A stretch of DNA of 64,000 bases from Atherinomorus stipes (GCA_023101725.1 JALJCO010001097.1:434001-498000); one strand, 5' to 3'; numbered from the stretch's first letter, positions 11,194-22,512 are shown. Notes: a model not told the origin generated them from the sequence alone. Numbers and translations are program-made.

Positions 11194-12006
11194 CTGACAC
11201 AAAAGGAAAAAATTCCAGTGTAGAACTTGAGACAAAGACACTTAAGCGTATAAAGAATATTACAATAAAGAAACAATAGAAACTGTCAGTTGAGCCAAAC
11301 TTTTGCATAGAATTTAAGCTTAATTGTGTGCAACAGGCCATGTCATAATTTGAGTGGGTAATGATGAGCCTTCACTTTCAGTAATTGAGACAGCAAATTG
11401 TAACAAATCAATAACAGCTGCATGAATTTCCTTGACATATTTTTTTGACAGATGAGGCCAAGTGGATTTTATTCACCACTGGCCTACTTCCTAAACAGCA
11501 TTCACGTTATTCACCTGTCTATAAACATGCATTCAGCACAGCTCACCTGAGTTACTCTCGTTGCTGACTGTACCAAACACCTCGTAGTTCGGACGCGGTG
11601 GGATGATGCCATTGGCGGCGGCCAGCGCGAGTCCCTCTGCCGTACCATAGAGCAGCTGAAGCTCCCGGGCTTCGTTCTCCTCCTGAGCCTGCTGTCGCCG
11701 CAGCGCAACCTGCGCTGCCATCACCCGCTGCCTCTCTGCAATCAAGGTGCATTTGGCGCACATACAGTCCTTCCAGCGGCAGTAGCGCTTGTGACCTTTC
11801 AGTGCCGAGACCACACCATGGTTCCTGCAGCGGGCACACTTGGGTGTGCGCGGGTACTTGTCTGCGGCGCGCAGGAGGAGCGGAGGTCCGCGCAGCAAGT
11901 TCCCAGCCATGGACACCGGAATTGAGGCTGCCGCGGCCGCTGCTGCTGCTCCCGGATGGACCTGAGAGGCTGAGGAGGCTGTAGGGAGCTCCGGTCTCAG
12001 ATCCAT
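10300..12006 (-). CDS. dmrta2: Doublesex/mab-3-related transcription factor A2 (two exons, frameshifted in this assembly)
   Basis: Nuclear DNA-binding regulator of forebrain patterning and neurogenesis. Coding exons are 11547-12006 and 10300-11193, with a 353-bp GT-AG intron. The start is ATG at 12004-12006 (MDLRPELP), which has a good Kozak context; the GTG two codons upstream is not a start. Residues 57-86 carry the DM zinc-module pattern C57-C60-H63-H72-C76-C81-C83-C86, followed by the basic recognition tail [15 protein letters not shown]. An eight-alanine run (20-27) precedes it. The DMA (CUE-like) domain is at about residues 258-297. One extra base at 10514-10516 shifts the frame after residue 379. 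As written the protein ends at residue 418 (stop near 10397). Skipping the base gives 450 residues ending NNTPDKQ. The DMA domain plus the faf1 neighbour distinguish dmrta2 from other DMRT genes. Confidence 0.96.
11194..11546 (-). other. dmrta2: dmrta2 intron
   Basis: 353-bp phase-1 intron with donor GTGAGC. The 3' end reads TTTGTGTCAGCAG, a NAGNAG tandem acceptor, so the exon can begin at 11193 or 11190 (one residue difference). No repeats are seen inside. Confidence 0.9.
11547..12006 (-). CDS. dmrta2: dmrta2 coding exon 1 (DM domain)
   Basis: 460 nt, 153 codons plus one base. It encodes the N-terminus, the polyalanine run, the whole DM domain and the conserved [19 protein letters not shown] segment. 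The donor is CTCAG|GTGAGC, with GT at 11546-11545. The coding strand is GC-richer than the flanks. Confidence 0.96.
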
Positions 12007-12500
12007 GCCCACGTTCCTTATTGATACAACGAAACTTTAAACAACTTTAAACGGAGTTTAATTAAAGATCTGTTTGAGTTTAACTAACGTTGAGCTGATC
12101 ACATGTGCTCCGTGGTTCCTATCATCTCTTGGCAACAAGTGAAGTCAACGATTTCTACTGACAGACGAAAACTGCGACCGAAACTCTGATAGAGTGTTCG
12201 AACGAGGAGCTGAAAAAGCAGAAAATATGACTTGAAAGAGACGACTTTATATCCGAAAATGATTGGAGCAGAAAAAAGCGACCATTCCTCCTCGATTTAA
12301 AGCTAAAAGTGTCCAGAAGGAGCTGAGGTTACTACTCGCCACAGCCTGAGACACTAACTTCCTCAAGAGATTGTCAGTGGATACAGATCCCTCTCTCCTC
12401 TCTCTATTGTTGCTCCTACGTTTTCATTAGACAAATTTGACAACAATGTGGCGTCTGTCATTGGCTAAAGAGAGACGGAGCAATCTGATTGGCTTCCTCT
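12007..12500 (-). promoter_or_regulatory. dmrta2: Candidate dmrta2 5' UTR and core promoter
   Basis: Minus-strand TATAAA at 12246-12251 lies about 240 nt above the ATG, so a start site near 12215-12222 is plausible. Minus-strand CCAAT boxes occur at 12262-12266, 12460-12464 and 12488-12492. A short direct duplication AACTTTAAAC sits at about 12031-12052 in the presumed 5' UTR. No transcript data; start site inferred. Confidence 0.4.
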
Positions 12501-12699
12501 TTTTTTTTTCTTTCAACTGTGTCCACCTGAGTTCTTCTTTTTTTTTTTTTTCAAATATCAAGTGTTAAGACTCTAAAGGGAGTTCCCGCAAAGCTCAAAT
12601 CGATCCAGTGTATTCCTATTTCTAAAACATAATTTTATAGATTTTCAACAAAAGCTAATGCTTGTCCTTTCATTTGTCTGATCGAGAATTGATATAGCT

Positions 12700-12850
12700 C
12701 GGTAGGCTGTTTGTCATATTAATCGAATATGAACCCTAGATCAAGGGAAATTCTCATCCGTATACCTCTTCACAGCTTGATTGGGCAATTGCTAATGAAA
12801 GACTATTTTAAGACTTGCAATTAAAGATTACGCGTGCCTGTAATCTATGG
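12700..12850. promoter_or_regulatory. Candidate proximal dmrta2 enhancer
   Basis: Unique-looking sequence with CAATTGCTAATGA (12786-12798) and CAATTAAAGATTA (12818-12830), two homeodomain-type clusters 20 bp apart. Inferred from motif density and position. Confidence 0.35.
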
Positions 12851-13555
12851 AAGGTAAGTATAATTTATATTGTTAGATAAAGAAAAGATAGGCTACTGAG
12901 TGAAGGAGGAGAAAATAATCCCGTTGCCGCAGGTTACCGTGTGCAGGAAGAGAAGCTAGCCCAAGGACGACGCTAAATCATTACTTATTCGTTCATTCAG
13001 CTACAGGGAAACCAAGATCTTAAGTTCAAATGTTAGCGGTGTTTATCAATAATGAAAAATGTGTTTTAAAATTTTAATTGTTTTGTGGGGCAGGAAGAAT
13101 TTAAAGAAAAGGAATTCAGACTTTATTATCTTGACAAGAAATTGATTTAAAATTACGCTTTTACTTGAATGAATTAAACGTTTGTTTTTTGTGTTTTTTA
13201 ATGTACGTGGGCTTATTTCGTTTTAAACTTAAACGTGAAAATGAGCACAAGTAAAATAAACTGCAATAATTTGTTTAAAATTTTGACAATTTCAAATAGC
13301 CTAAGCCAGTTGACGAGTTTGCTCCGCTTGACGCAGAACAGGCTTGTCTGTTCACTTATAAGAGTTTAAGAATTTTACTCACCATGTTTTACACTTGTTT
13401 ATTTTAGTTTAATTTTTACAAATTACCACGAATTGTGCTCGTTACTGAGAAGATTGTAATATTATTGTTAGCTACATGTACCTATTTATTATTAACTTTA
13501 CATAATTCATTTTTTTCAATCAGGCAGATAGCATGAACAAATTAAATTAATTTCC

Positions 13556-13690
13556 TAATTAATTGTTGCAAACGCTTATGGTCACTTTGGATGTATTCTG
13601 GTTAAAATGATCATCCAGAAATTAGAATTATAAATGACAATGGTGTAATTATTATAAATAATAACTATGAATAAAAAATAATTATGGCGT
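13556..13690. promoter_or_regulatory. Candidate dmrta2 upstream enhancer
   Basis: TAATTAATT at 13556-13564 is followed by non-repetitive sequence with further TAATTA-like and ATTAG cores. Weak, because the surroundings are AT-rich anyway. Confidence 0.25.
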
Positions 13691-13959
13691 TATCTGTTAA
13701 TATAAAAGCTATCTCGGCAAGTTAATGCGCCCCACGTGCAGAGGTTTCTGTTTGTCTCCATTTTTATTTTTTATTCTTTTCACCTCATCTTTAAAATTAA
13801 GTTTTTTTTAAAGAGTTTAAAGACCATTTTCCCTTACTTAATTCTGCACTCTATAAAATCAAGGTTTTGATGTGGGAGTTGTGTCATACTCCTGTTGCCC
13901 TCTATTATTAACTAACAAGCGATAATGCCGTCATCCTTCCAGAGATTTAAGTAGTCCAC

Positions 13960-14430
13960 GACGCACAGAGCCACAAAAGGGCAACGCGCTGCAAACCACC
14001 TGCTCCCTCACCTGTTCGCTCAGGAGATAATTCACACAGCTATTGGAGTTCAGATTAAAAAGTTATAGATGTTGTCTTTAATCAACAATTGCCAGTACCT
14101 TGGAGGATGAGGCTGAAAGAAAAGGCTGCTCGATGCGCTGCAAGCAGCGAGTGTGCAGCCCTGCCTCTCTCCCCTCCCAGGCTCATTGTTTACTTTCTGA
14201 ATCACTGTAAGCAAATGCCATCTGTTTCCCTCGCTGCTGTCATCTGCACCTTAATTACCTAGCCAACAGGCTAATAGAGACGATATTAAAACTACATCTT
14301 TTTGACATTCAAAGTAATTATCTCCAACGGCGACTATCTCGCTTGGTTGAAAATTGCCCGTTCTCCAATAAGCAAGTGATAGTTGCAAACGGCAGAGGAA
14401 GCCCAGCGTTCACTGGAGAGATGATAGATC
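13960..14430. promoter_or_regulatory. Candidate dmrta2 upstream enhancer (strong-looking block)
   Basis: Balanced-composition, non-repetitive stretch in an AT-rich spacer. It includes TTAATTA (14251-14257), E-box-like CATCTG (14219-14224 and 14241-14246), CTAATAGAG and a TTGTTTAC forkhead-like word near 14187. It has the texture of a vertebrate conserved non-coding element. Unverified without alignment. Confidence 0.45.
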
Positions 14431-14954
14431 AGACTTTTTTTTTTAACCTCAAGATCATTTAGAAATAAAGCAGCTTCAACGTTGGATTCGTTTGGGGGGA
14501 ACCTCCCACTTAATTATGGCGCAAATTTCATTGATGAGAACAGGAGATTTTTCTTGTTCTTGACGTGATTAGGCCTACCTATCAATCGTCAGACAACTTA
14601 TAAGACTCCTGTGAGGAGTGAATTACATCTAAGAACTTCCCTGTGTAAACTAAAGTCAGTTTTAGGTCCTGGTTAGGCAAGTAGCCTAAACGGAAAGTTC
14701 ATTTAAAAGCAGGCTACATGCATTATAAGGATCAAGTTAACCATTATTCCTCCACGCCCAATTAAAAATGCCCCCGCGCAATTAAAAGTGACTGTGTGCA
14801 CTTAGAAAATCCAACATTCTTTTAACCACTTCATTAGACCTATGCATCAAAAAAACCATACGATGCTTTCATTTCTTTCAAGAAGGCTGCGGACGAGTGG
14901 GGTTTTAACACCCTTTTAAGATCTCAACAAAGGCCATGCTTGACCCAACATATG

Positions 14955-15110
14955 TAGCAGCATGTTTCCGCTGCCCCCGCACCCCGGTGCGGCTTTCTAG
15001 CGGCCTGTCCCACTGCCGCTGCCCCGCCTGCAGCCCGGCTGGGCCCGGATCCCCTCCCGTGCTCTCCCGCCGCAGCAGCCGGCTCTGTCACGCAGAGCCA
15101 GAGGTTAGAG
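14955..15110. other. Isolated GC-rich block upstream of dmrta2
   Basis: About 150 bp of strongly GC-rich sequence with several CpGs inside an AT-rich spacer. It includes the perfect inverted repeat GGCTCTG-(5)-CAGAGCC at about 15080-15098. Open frames cross it on both strands, but none resembles a known protein. It could be a CpG-island fragment, an unannotated non-coding exon or an enhancer core. Confidence 0.4.
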
Positions 15111-15769
15111 TAGCAGTTAGACAAGGGGCCGCGGAGAAAAGAAACGCACGGGGGTTTTTCACTGAAGTATTTACACGCTTGATGGGCACAACGAGTATAG
15201 GCCCCAGGCTTACAGACAAGAGGCTGTTAACCTGCCACTTCACACCAGCTCCACTGCGCCGCGGAAATGGATCAGGATAAATGCATTCCATTAAAGGCAG
15301 AGTCAGGGGAGCAGCGAGGCCTGGACACACATTGTTGGGGAGTTTATAACCTCCGTTTTTCACGCAGAACAGTTACATGCAAATTAAAACTACGAAAAAT
15401 GAAAAGCTCAACTTAGCGTATATGCTTAAAAATTAGGGGTTCTTTCTCGTCCAAAAAATAAAAAACTTTTTTTTTTTACTCGCATTAACTGCTGATTAGC
15501 CTACTTCAAAGACAGTACCACGTCCCTCCTATAATTAACACAGGAGGTCTTTCATTTGTTTATGATCATAAAAACATTCAAACAGAAGATTTTCATACTT
15601 TTGAGTTGAATGAATGTCCGAAATAATTCTTATACAAAAAGAAATAATAGGCTTTCAATCAAATTAAATACGTTGAAGAATATTAATTACGATTTCTTTA
15701 GGATTAAATAATTACTTAAATAAATGTAAATAGTCAAAACAATGGAGAGAAAAAAAGATTGGTTCTTGC

Positions 15770-15980
15770 AGCCTGCAAAAGCCAGCCTTGCAAAAGTCAA
15801 AAGCAGCCTGCGCTGAAGAGGCACTTGAGCTAATGAGACAGACAGAGGTCTCTCAAGCACCACTCTTCAGCCGCTAGAATAACACTTAATTGTAAATGGG
15901 GATAACCCTGCCGTGGCGTATGAATATTTCAAAGATTTGAAGGGTTTCTGTCTGCCAAAGCCGTTGGCCAGAACTCAGAC
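15770..15980. promoter_or_regulatory. Candidate dmrta2 upstream enhancer
   Basis: Non-repetitive block with the NK-type core CACTTAATTG (15883-15892) followed by a long balanced stretch through GGGGATAACCC and TATGAATATT. Ends at a CA-rich microsatellite. Confidence 0.4.
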
Positions 15981-15989
15981 AATCTCTCC

Positions 15990-16027
15990 CTCTCTCACAC
16001 ACTCACACACATACACACACACACACT
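15990..16027. repeat. (CA)n-rich microsatellite
   Basis: Interrupted CACACA units following a CT-rich run; simple sequence only. Confidence 0.85.
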
Positions 16028-16079
16028 AAGACACAAACACCAAATACGTTTTTTTTTCTTTTTTTTTTCCCTTTTTGCC

Positions 16080-16540
16080 CCCGAGGTAGGTTGGCAGGGA
16101 TTATCTTTGTTTAATGAATGGGCTACAAGTATTCATCAACACGGCGAGATTATTGGGCTCTCTCGCCCTCTATTCTGCACGGACTATAGTGGCATATAAC
16201 TCTAGAATGTTTGTGTGTGTATATGTGTGTATGTGAGGGAAGGGAAGGGGGAAAAAGACAGAGACAGACCTACACACTGCAGCCAATTAAAATGCACTCT
16301 CCCCTGCTCTATCCCTCCACATCTGCCTCCTTTTCTCTACCCACGAATGGCGCAGAAAAGAAGGAAGCTCATGAATAGGCGCTCATTGAGATCACAGATG
16401 GAGTATGGCTTTCTTTTTGCAAGAAATTTGAGAAACACCATTGTTCCCAATCAAAACTCAATGTGTTCGCCTACAATGGTGCCGGCTTTGAGCTGCGCCG
16501 CTTCAATTGGCCTTGTTTTTTAAACTTGAAGTGTTCAGCA
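16080..16540. promoter_or_regulatory. Candidate dmrta2 upstream enhancer pair
   Basis: Two high-complexity stretches (about 16080-16200 and 16280-16540) separated by a short GT/purine run. Notable words are TTTAATGAATGG, CAATTAAAATGC (from 16284), ATGAATAGGCGCTCATTGAG and CTTCAATTGGCC. A 102-codon open frame here has no recognisable protein signature. Confidence 0.42.
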
Positions 16541-16587
16541 CAAAGACTTGGCCTTCCAGGATGTCACCAGTGTGTACGTGCGCGTCC

Positions 16588-16588
<1 letters not shown>

Positions 16589-16615
<27 letters not shown>
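16589..16615. repeat. (AG)n microsatellite
   Basis: About 25 bp of AG dinucleotides between two enhancer-like blocks. Confidence 0.9.
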
Positions 16616-16618
<3 letters not shown>

Positions 16619-16624
16619 AGAAAA

Positions 16625-16860
16625 CACAATTAATATGAAGCTGTAATTACTCCCCCTTCACGCCGCTGCACCCATTCAAGACCCCACTGGTCCATTTATT
16701 GCTTTATCCCATGCAGTTGATAATCCGAATACCATCGGTTTTTATTATAAAGCCTCTGCGGCGCGTTGGGGAGACAGATCTGAAGGTGCGGGCTCAGAAT
16801 TAGGAATAAACTTATCCACAAGCTGACAGAAGCCGAGGGATGCTGCTCTGACTCATTTTT
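16625..16860. promoter_or_regulatory. Candidate dmrta2 upstream enhancer
   Basis: GTAATTAC at 16643-16650 and the K50-type homeodomain word TAATCC at 16721-16726 lie in a balanced, repeat-free stretch that also holds TTTATTGCTTTATCCC. Inferred from composition and position. Confidence 0.42.
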
Positions 16861-18395
16861 AAGCAGGGAAATATAAAACATCAATGCATCAATAAATCAG
16901 ACATTATATTGTTTTAAACTCTTTATTAATAACTCCTGTAACAGCGCATTAATAACATGCCTGACACGTCACAGCTGCGCAGGGATTCTAGTGTTACCTG
17001 ATTTCCTGCAACTCTGAAGTTAGACTGAAGATGCTTCTTTGTCTTATTAACGGAAATGTTCTTTTTTTAATTCAAAATCAAGTTTTGAGGGAAAATTTTT
17101 AAAAAGGAAAGAAAGTTGGGGAAAGGAATCAACCAATGAGGAAGCTAAATCCTTTTTAAAATAAAAAATATGGTGTGATGATTTAAAGGATTTTATTTTC
17201 TTTTGCTATTATTTTTTAAATGATTATTTAAGAAGAGTGTTTTGATGTTGTTGTTGTTTTTTTGCTTTTTAGTCTTGGTTGAGTCCAGAGTTGCAGTCAA
17301 ACTCTGTGTAGTGTTGAGAGACCCCAATTACAGTGCGCATCATCACTGGATCCAGATAACCTATGATGTCATTTGACTTAATATCTAAAAATATAGAAGG
17401 AAGGAAGGAAGGAAGGAAGGAAGGAAGGAAGGAAGGAAAGAAGGAAAGAAAGACAGGAAAGAAAAAAATAAAAGAGGAATATAATCTTGAAGTGATTAAA
17501 AAAAAGATGTTGGACTGAACTCCAAATCCAACAATTAATTAAATGAGGAGCACACAGAACTTTCAAAGGAATATTTTCTTCAACCAGCCCCTCACAGATT
17601 CCCTTGAAAAGAACAACATAAGTAGGCCTATACTGGCATTATGATACTGTCTGCAGAGCAGGAGCTGGGAAACAAACAAAAGCCAAAAAAAGAAAGAAAG
17701 AAAGAAAAAGGAAAAAAAAGAAATTAGAAGTGAAATAAATATTAGGAGCCCTATGCAAGTCACTATGATTAGTCATAAAATAAAATTAACTATACAAGGC
17801 AATTGAGTCTGATTAAAAAGCCTTGTGATGATTTAAGCTAACCTTTGAGACTAATCTGAGATATATAAACAGACCACACCAAACAATTTATAGTTGATAA
17901 TAAACACCAAATCAATAAAGTCTATGTGTGCTGAAGAAAAACCGGATAAAGGGAGACAGTAAATCCTGAACTTTACATGCCGGAAGAAATGCACTGCTAT
18001 TATTTTCCGATGATAACCCAGGATCTGGACGCCTCGTCTTTGTTCAAATTGATACCAGCTCTGTGGGGTAAAAACTGGAGTAAGAAAATGCACCAAATAG
18101 AGGAAAATGTCATTTAATCACTTTATACTTTATGCTAGTTGTTCAATTTACTATATTTCTAAAATTCTACACAGGCCTAGTTATATATAAAAGCAATTTA
18201 GTGTGTAACACAAAAATACTCTTTGAAGTCAGCACACAAGTTAAAGCAGTGAAAAAATATCTAAGTCGGTGTTTAAGCTTTTAAAGAATTTAGTGATTTC
18301 AAAGACAAATCTAATGAGATTTGTAACATGGCTGTAAAAAATGTGCTTTGTTTCTTCCAGATAAAAATCAAAGTCTCTTCATGTCTTTTGTGTCA
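16861..18395. other. Intergenic spacer with purine microsatellite
   Basis: AT-rich, no coding support. A (GAAG)n tract lies at 17397-17460 and a smaller (GAAA)n at about 17690-17725. They create spurious serine/phenylalanine-rich frames on the minus strand. Confidence 0.5.
17397..17460. repeat. (GGAA)n microsatellite
   Basis: Sixteen or so tetranucleotide units, degenerating to GAAA at the right end. GGAA arrays can act as ETS-factor binding platforms in some vertebrate contexts; no evidence for that here. Confidence 0.93.
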
Positions 18396-18399
18396 TTGA

Positions 18400-18880
18400 C
18401 AAACAGAAGTATGAAGAGAAGGAGACAGAGGGGCAGAGATGACCCTCCTTTTGTGCCCACCCAACAGTTTAAGCTGCATAGATTCTGTTTCTTTGGGCTG
18501 GGCCCATGTCTCTGAGAAAGTAAACTCGAATGACCCTCCAAGGTTAGGCCAGTCTGGGATATGGGCAAAGATCCTGTGATTCAGGGGGCTGCCATGCTCT
18601 GAGATCTCATGGGTCCCACTTCAAAAGGAGGGAAGAGAGATCACTGAGGAATTTTGTTCCCTCGCCAGTGGGCTGCATTCTTGACCCCGGCGGGGCTGGT
18701 TAAACATCGTGGACGCTTTCCTCTTTTGTCATTAGAGAATCAAGACAGCAACCTGATGTTGCCATTGCCGAATTGGTGGTGGGGGAAACCAACAGAGCCA
18801 GCTATTACCAAAGGGACTATTTCTTGTCCCCCCCACCAGAGTCTGATTTAAGGGCTGCTGTGACAGGCACTGATTGAGAC
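18400..18880. promoter_or_regulatory. Candidate conserved non-coding block
   Basis: A 480-bp stretch with markedly more balanced composition than its AT-rich neighbours and no repeats. It contains a repeated ATGACCCTCC word (18439 and 18530 regions). The open frames on both strands are short and unrecognised. Regulatory role inferred only from composition. Confidence 0.33.
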
Positions 18881-19249
18881 ATCCACCCAAAGTCTGACAA
18901 TGTTAAAATAAACAACCGATTTCACAAAACCAGATTATCTGACATAAAAAAAGAAAAGAAAAACCCCTCAAAAAGAAACAGTATGTTCAAATGAATAAAA
19001 AATGTGTTCATGCAAGAGGAACTGAATTACGGTTCAGTTTCTTTTATCCGATAATGATAATTAGAAGTTTGTTTATAATATAGTCAATAAAGGGATACTT
19101 CATCTTTACAGAGGTTTGTTTTGACTACATTTAACTGTCAAACATCTTTCATCTTGCACAGTTAAAAACCCTGATGACTTGCCAGCCCATGAGAAATAAC
19201 TCATGACAAGTTTGGTCAGGTATAAGGGAAGAATATCATTATGTCTCAT

Positions 19250-19530
19250 TGGCACTTCCGACTTCATCACCATCATCAGCCGCAGCAGAACAAGAGAACA
19301 TGCTTCTGCACATTTCCTTCATGATAGAAACTGTAATCTCACAGTTGAGAGGAGATGCACTATGTGCGCTGCTCCCTGAGGAATACGCACTTTGACAGGG
19401 CAGCAGAGATGCACCTGTCTGCCTCTTTCATAAACACACTCGGCTTCACGCTCACTGAGCTCCTCAGCCTGTTCTGACCTCGCCCTCGCCCGGAGCTGCA
19501 CGTGTCTGTACAGCCAACACACACACACAC
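19250..19530. promoter_or_regulatory. Candidate conserved non-coding block
   Basis: Balanced-composition sequence bounded on the right by a CA microsatellite (about 19518-19545). Contains GCTGCTCCCTGAGG and GAGCTGCACGTG (E-box CACGTG near 19499). No coding signature despite overlapping frames. Confidence 0.3.
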
Positions 19531-21655
19531 ACACAAACACAAACACACAACTCTGCGGCAAACCCAATGATCTATGTCCACCCTAAATCTAACAAATGTC
19601 ATCCAAAGACATTTAACTTTTGCCCTTAAAGCTTCAGGAAAGTTCCGCATTTGTCTTGAACTTAAAAGGAGCTTCTTGGTCACTTTCAAGGACTCCTTAC
19701 TGATTTTCCAGGTCGTGTTTCGCAGAACTGGGGGCTATGGGGGCAACATTTGTCATGGAAAGGAACCATGCAGAATGCTAAAGCCCCTCATTGTATTTAT
19801 AGACTCTTAATGACTAAACCCCAAAGTTAAGGTTGCAAACATCAAATTCACCACATTCCAGCTTAATTTAAACACCTGCTTTAGCTTCTTACATGTCTGC
19901 TGCCTTTTTGTGTGTTTCAGTCCCAGTTAAACCCATATTTGATGATTTAATGGAGCATAAGTATTTTACTAATCTCCACTTTTGTTATCTAAAGAATCAA
20001 AAACAGGAAAGATACAAAACACAAAGTTCTTCTTTTTCCCTTCATGACTGCCACATTTTAAGTTTCAAAACTACATTTTCTATGGAAAATCTTATTACGT
20101 GACCTTTAAATGGAATGACAAAGACAAATAAGATTGTAGACGTTGTACAGTGAGCCAAATTGATGAATCATCTTTGTTTGGAACAGTTTTTAAAGTTCAA
20201 AATCATGAAAAAAGCTAAAACTTGTGTATCCCAAGACATCTTTGAGCTCAAAGCCTTAAGCTTTCACGGGTTAAGTGATACAAACTTTGATGTTTTTTAG
20301 GAATATTTTAACTGCTCCTATTTTATCCCCATAATCAGCAGTGATGTCTTTTTTTGAAGCAGCTTGTAATCTGAAAATGAGAATAGATTATGACAAAGCA
20401 GAAGGCTGCAGAAGGAGAGCAGAACATGTACAGGTTGCAGTTTTCTTAGTTTGTAATGTAGTTAGGGACTGATAGTTAACAAGAATGATGAAGGTGGAAC
20501 TAAGATTTGAGGAAACTTCTCAGAAATTAAAATCAAAATCTTTGTTTTTGCCTCCAGAAGATGTAAGAATGATTCAGTTCAGGGAAAACTGCATATAGAA
20601 GCTTCATGTAAGAACTATAAGGAAAAGGTTTTCTGTATGGTCACATAGTGGAGAAATTGAGGGATGAGCCATATTTCTCCAATACAGCAACTACAACTGG
20701 ACATTTTTAAAAGTGTATCCTAATATGTCCTCAGCTTTGACAGAAGCCTGGGTCCTGTGGGTTGATTACAACACAACTTTCTGGTCACAGTGACATGGAT
20801 GAAAAATTATGCAAACTTTGATGAGGAAAAAAAAACCCAACCTTTTTAGTTCAGTGGTGGATTAATGCGTGTTAATGTTGCAGCCAGCAGAGCAGGAAAT
20901 ATTGAACTGGCAAGAAAAGAAAAAAAAAAAACAACAGGTTCATCTTCCAGCAATTTCTGAAAAAAATTGTCGATTAAGATGCAGGAAGGCTTCTACAACA
21001 GGACTGTGATCCTCGGCAGTCCTCAAAATCTAAAAAGGAGCACTACAAGAGGAGAAGATGAAAGGTGAGATCCTCGAAGCCAGAAACGCATGGAAGACGA
21101 CCATAGAATCTCACAAAACCCGAGGGATGGGTGAATATAGACTGACTTACAAGCTGTGAGTCTTCTTGACGGGGTGATACTTTAGTAATCATGCAGAATG
21201 ATTAAACTTCGTTTTGTTTTTTTCTACTTGTAAAGCTAGAAACAGTGGTGCTGCTGTATTAGCCGAAAAACATTTACAGAAACGTAACATGAAAGAAAAA
21301 CAGAGAATTTGTTATGCTGTTTCCTTTCCATTTTCTCTCTCAAGCCTTAGGCAACATCTCTTGTCTGGTCAAACCCGGGGAAGTTCGTCTGACTGAGCAG
21401 ATTAGGTCGACTCATTCCTCGCGTGAGAAAAGACAGCCAGAGAAAAACTGACGAACACTGTCTCACTTAAAGATGTCTGAAACATTTAGTTTACTTGCGT
21501 AACCCGTTTGTGCAAGACGCTCTTTGGAGTATTTTGAGTCTTGCATTTTCCAACAGTTCCGTGAGTACTCAGACTGATAAATAAATCTGTTTCACTCGAA
21601 AGGAATGACTCAAGCTTTAGAGAAAAGATTCAGTGATTGATAGTTGTCTGGAGAA
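19531..21655. other. Intergenic spacer, nothing recognised
   Basis: AT-rich sequence with poly-A interruptions. No gene, RNA or clear repeat could be supported. Confidence 0.5.
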
Positions 21656-21659
21656 AAAT

Positions 21660-22512
21660 GACTGGCTGATGGCTGAGGACAGAGGAGAATGGTCAAACAT
21701 GTTGGAAGTAAAAGAAAGGCAACAGTAACTCAAGTAATCACTGGTTCCAAACAAGGTCTGCGCAAGACCATCTCTGACCACACAACATGTTGAACCTTGA
21801 AGCAGATGGGCCACAGCAGCAAAGACCACACCAGGTGCCACTCCTGTCAGCTAAAAAAAAAAAAAAAAGAGACAGTACGTACTGCAGACTCACCAAAATT
21901 GGAGAATAGAGGATGGAAAAATGTTGCATGTTGCATCTGATAAGTTCCAATTTCAGCTTCAATATTCAGATGTAAAGTCAGAATTTGTGTAAAACAACAG
22001 AAGCAAGGAACCATCCTGCCTTTCTTCAAGTGTTTGGGCTGCTGTTGCTGCTGGTGTAATAGTTTGGGGGATATTAGCACTTTGGGCCCCTGAGTACCAA
22101 CTGAGCATTGTTGAGACACCACAGCCTGCCTGGTTATTGTTGAAGATGTTCATACCTCTACGACTAACGTGTGCCATCTTCTGATGGCTACTTCCAACAA
22201 GATAATGCACCATAAAACTCAAATCATCTTAAACTGATTTCTTGAACTGAGTTCACTGTACCCCAATGGCCTCTACAGTCGCCAGATGTCAACCCAATGG
22301 AGCACGTCTGGCAGGTGGTTGAATGGGAAATTCTCATCTTTGGTGTGCAGCTGGCAAATCTGAAGCAACTGTGTCATGCCATCATGTCAACATGGAGCAA
22401 CATCTCTGAGGAAAGATTTTAACATGAATCTAAACCACTAAGAATTAAGGCTGTTCTGGAAAAAAAAAAGGGGGTCATGGTACTAACAAAGTGTACCTAA
22501 TGAAGTTGCCAA
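21660..22512 (+). mobile_element. Tc1/mariner-like transposon remnant (family 2, copy A)
   Basis: Collinear with a teleost Tc1-like element. It runs from an AGGAGAATGGTCA segment through GCAGATGGGCCACAGCAGC and CCACTCCTGTCAGCTAA (followed by an A-rich replacement). It continues to TTTGGGCCCCTGAGTACCAA, GATGGCTACTTCCAACAAGA and CCCCAATGGCCTCTACAGTC. The end is the typical AAAGTGTACCTAATGAAG. There are many stops and frameshifts and the 5' end is missing, so it is inactive. Copy B of the same family is at 62246-64000. Confidence 0.85.

Noticed and set aside
10653..11279. 208-codon open frame on the + strand
   Set aside because: It is antisense to dmrta2 exon 2, whose protein is conserved and has proper splice sites; the plus frame has no recognisable domain.
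12010..12012. GTG two codons upstream as the dmrta2 start
   Set aside because: Vertebrate initiation at GTG is rare, and the ATG at 12004-12006 has a good context and the expected N-terminus.
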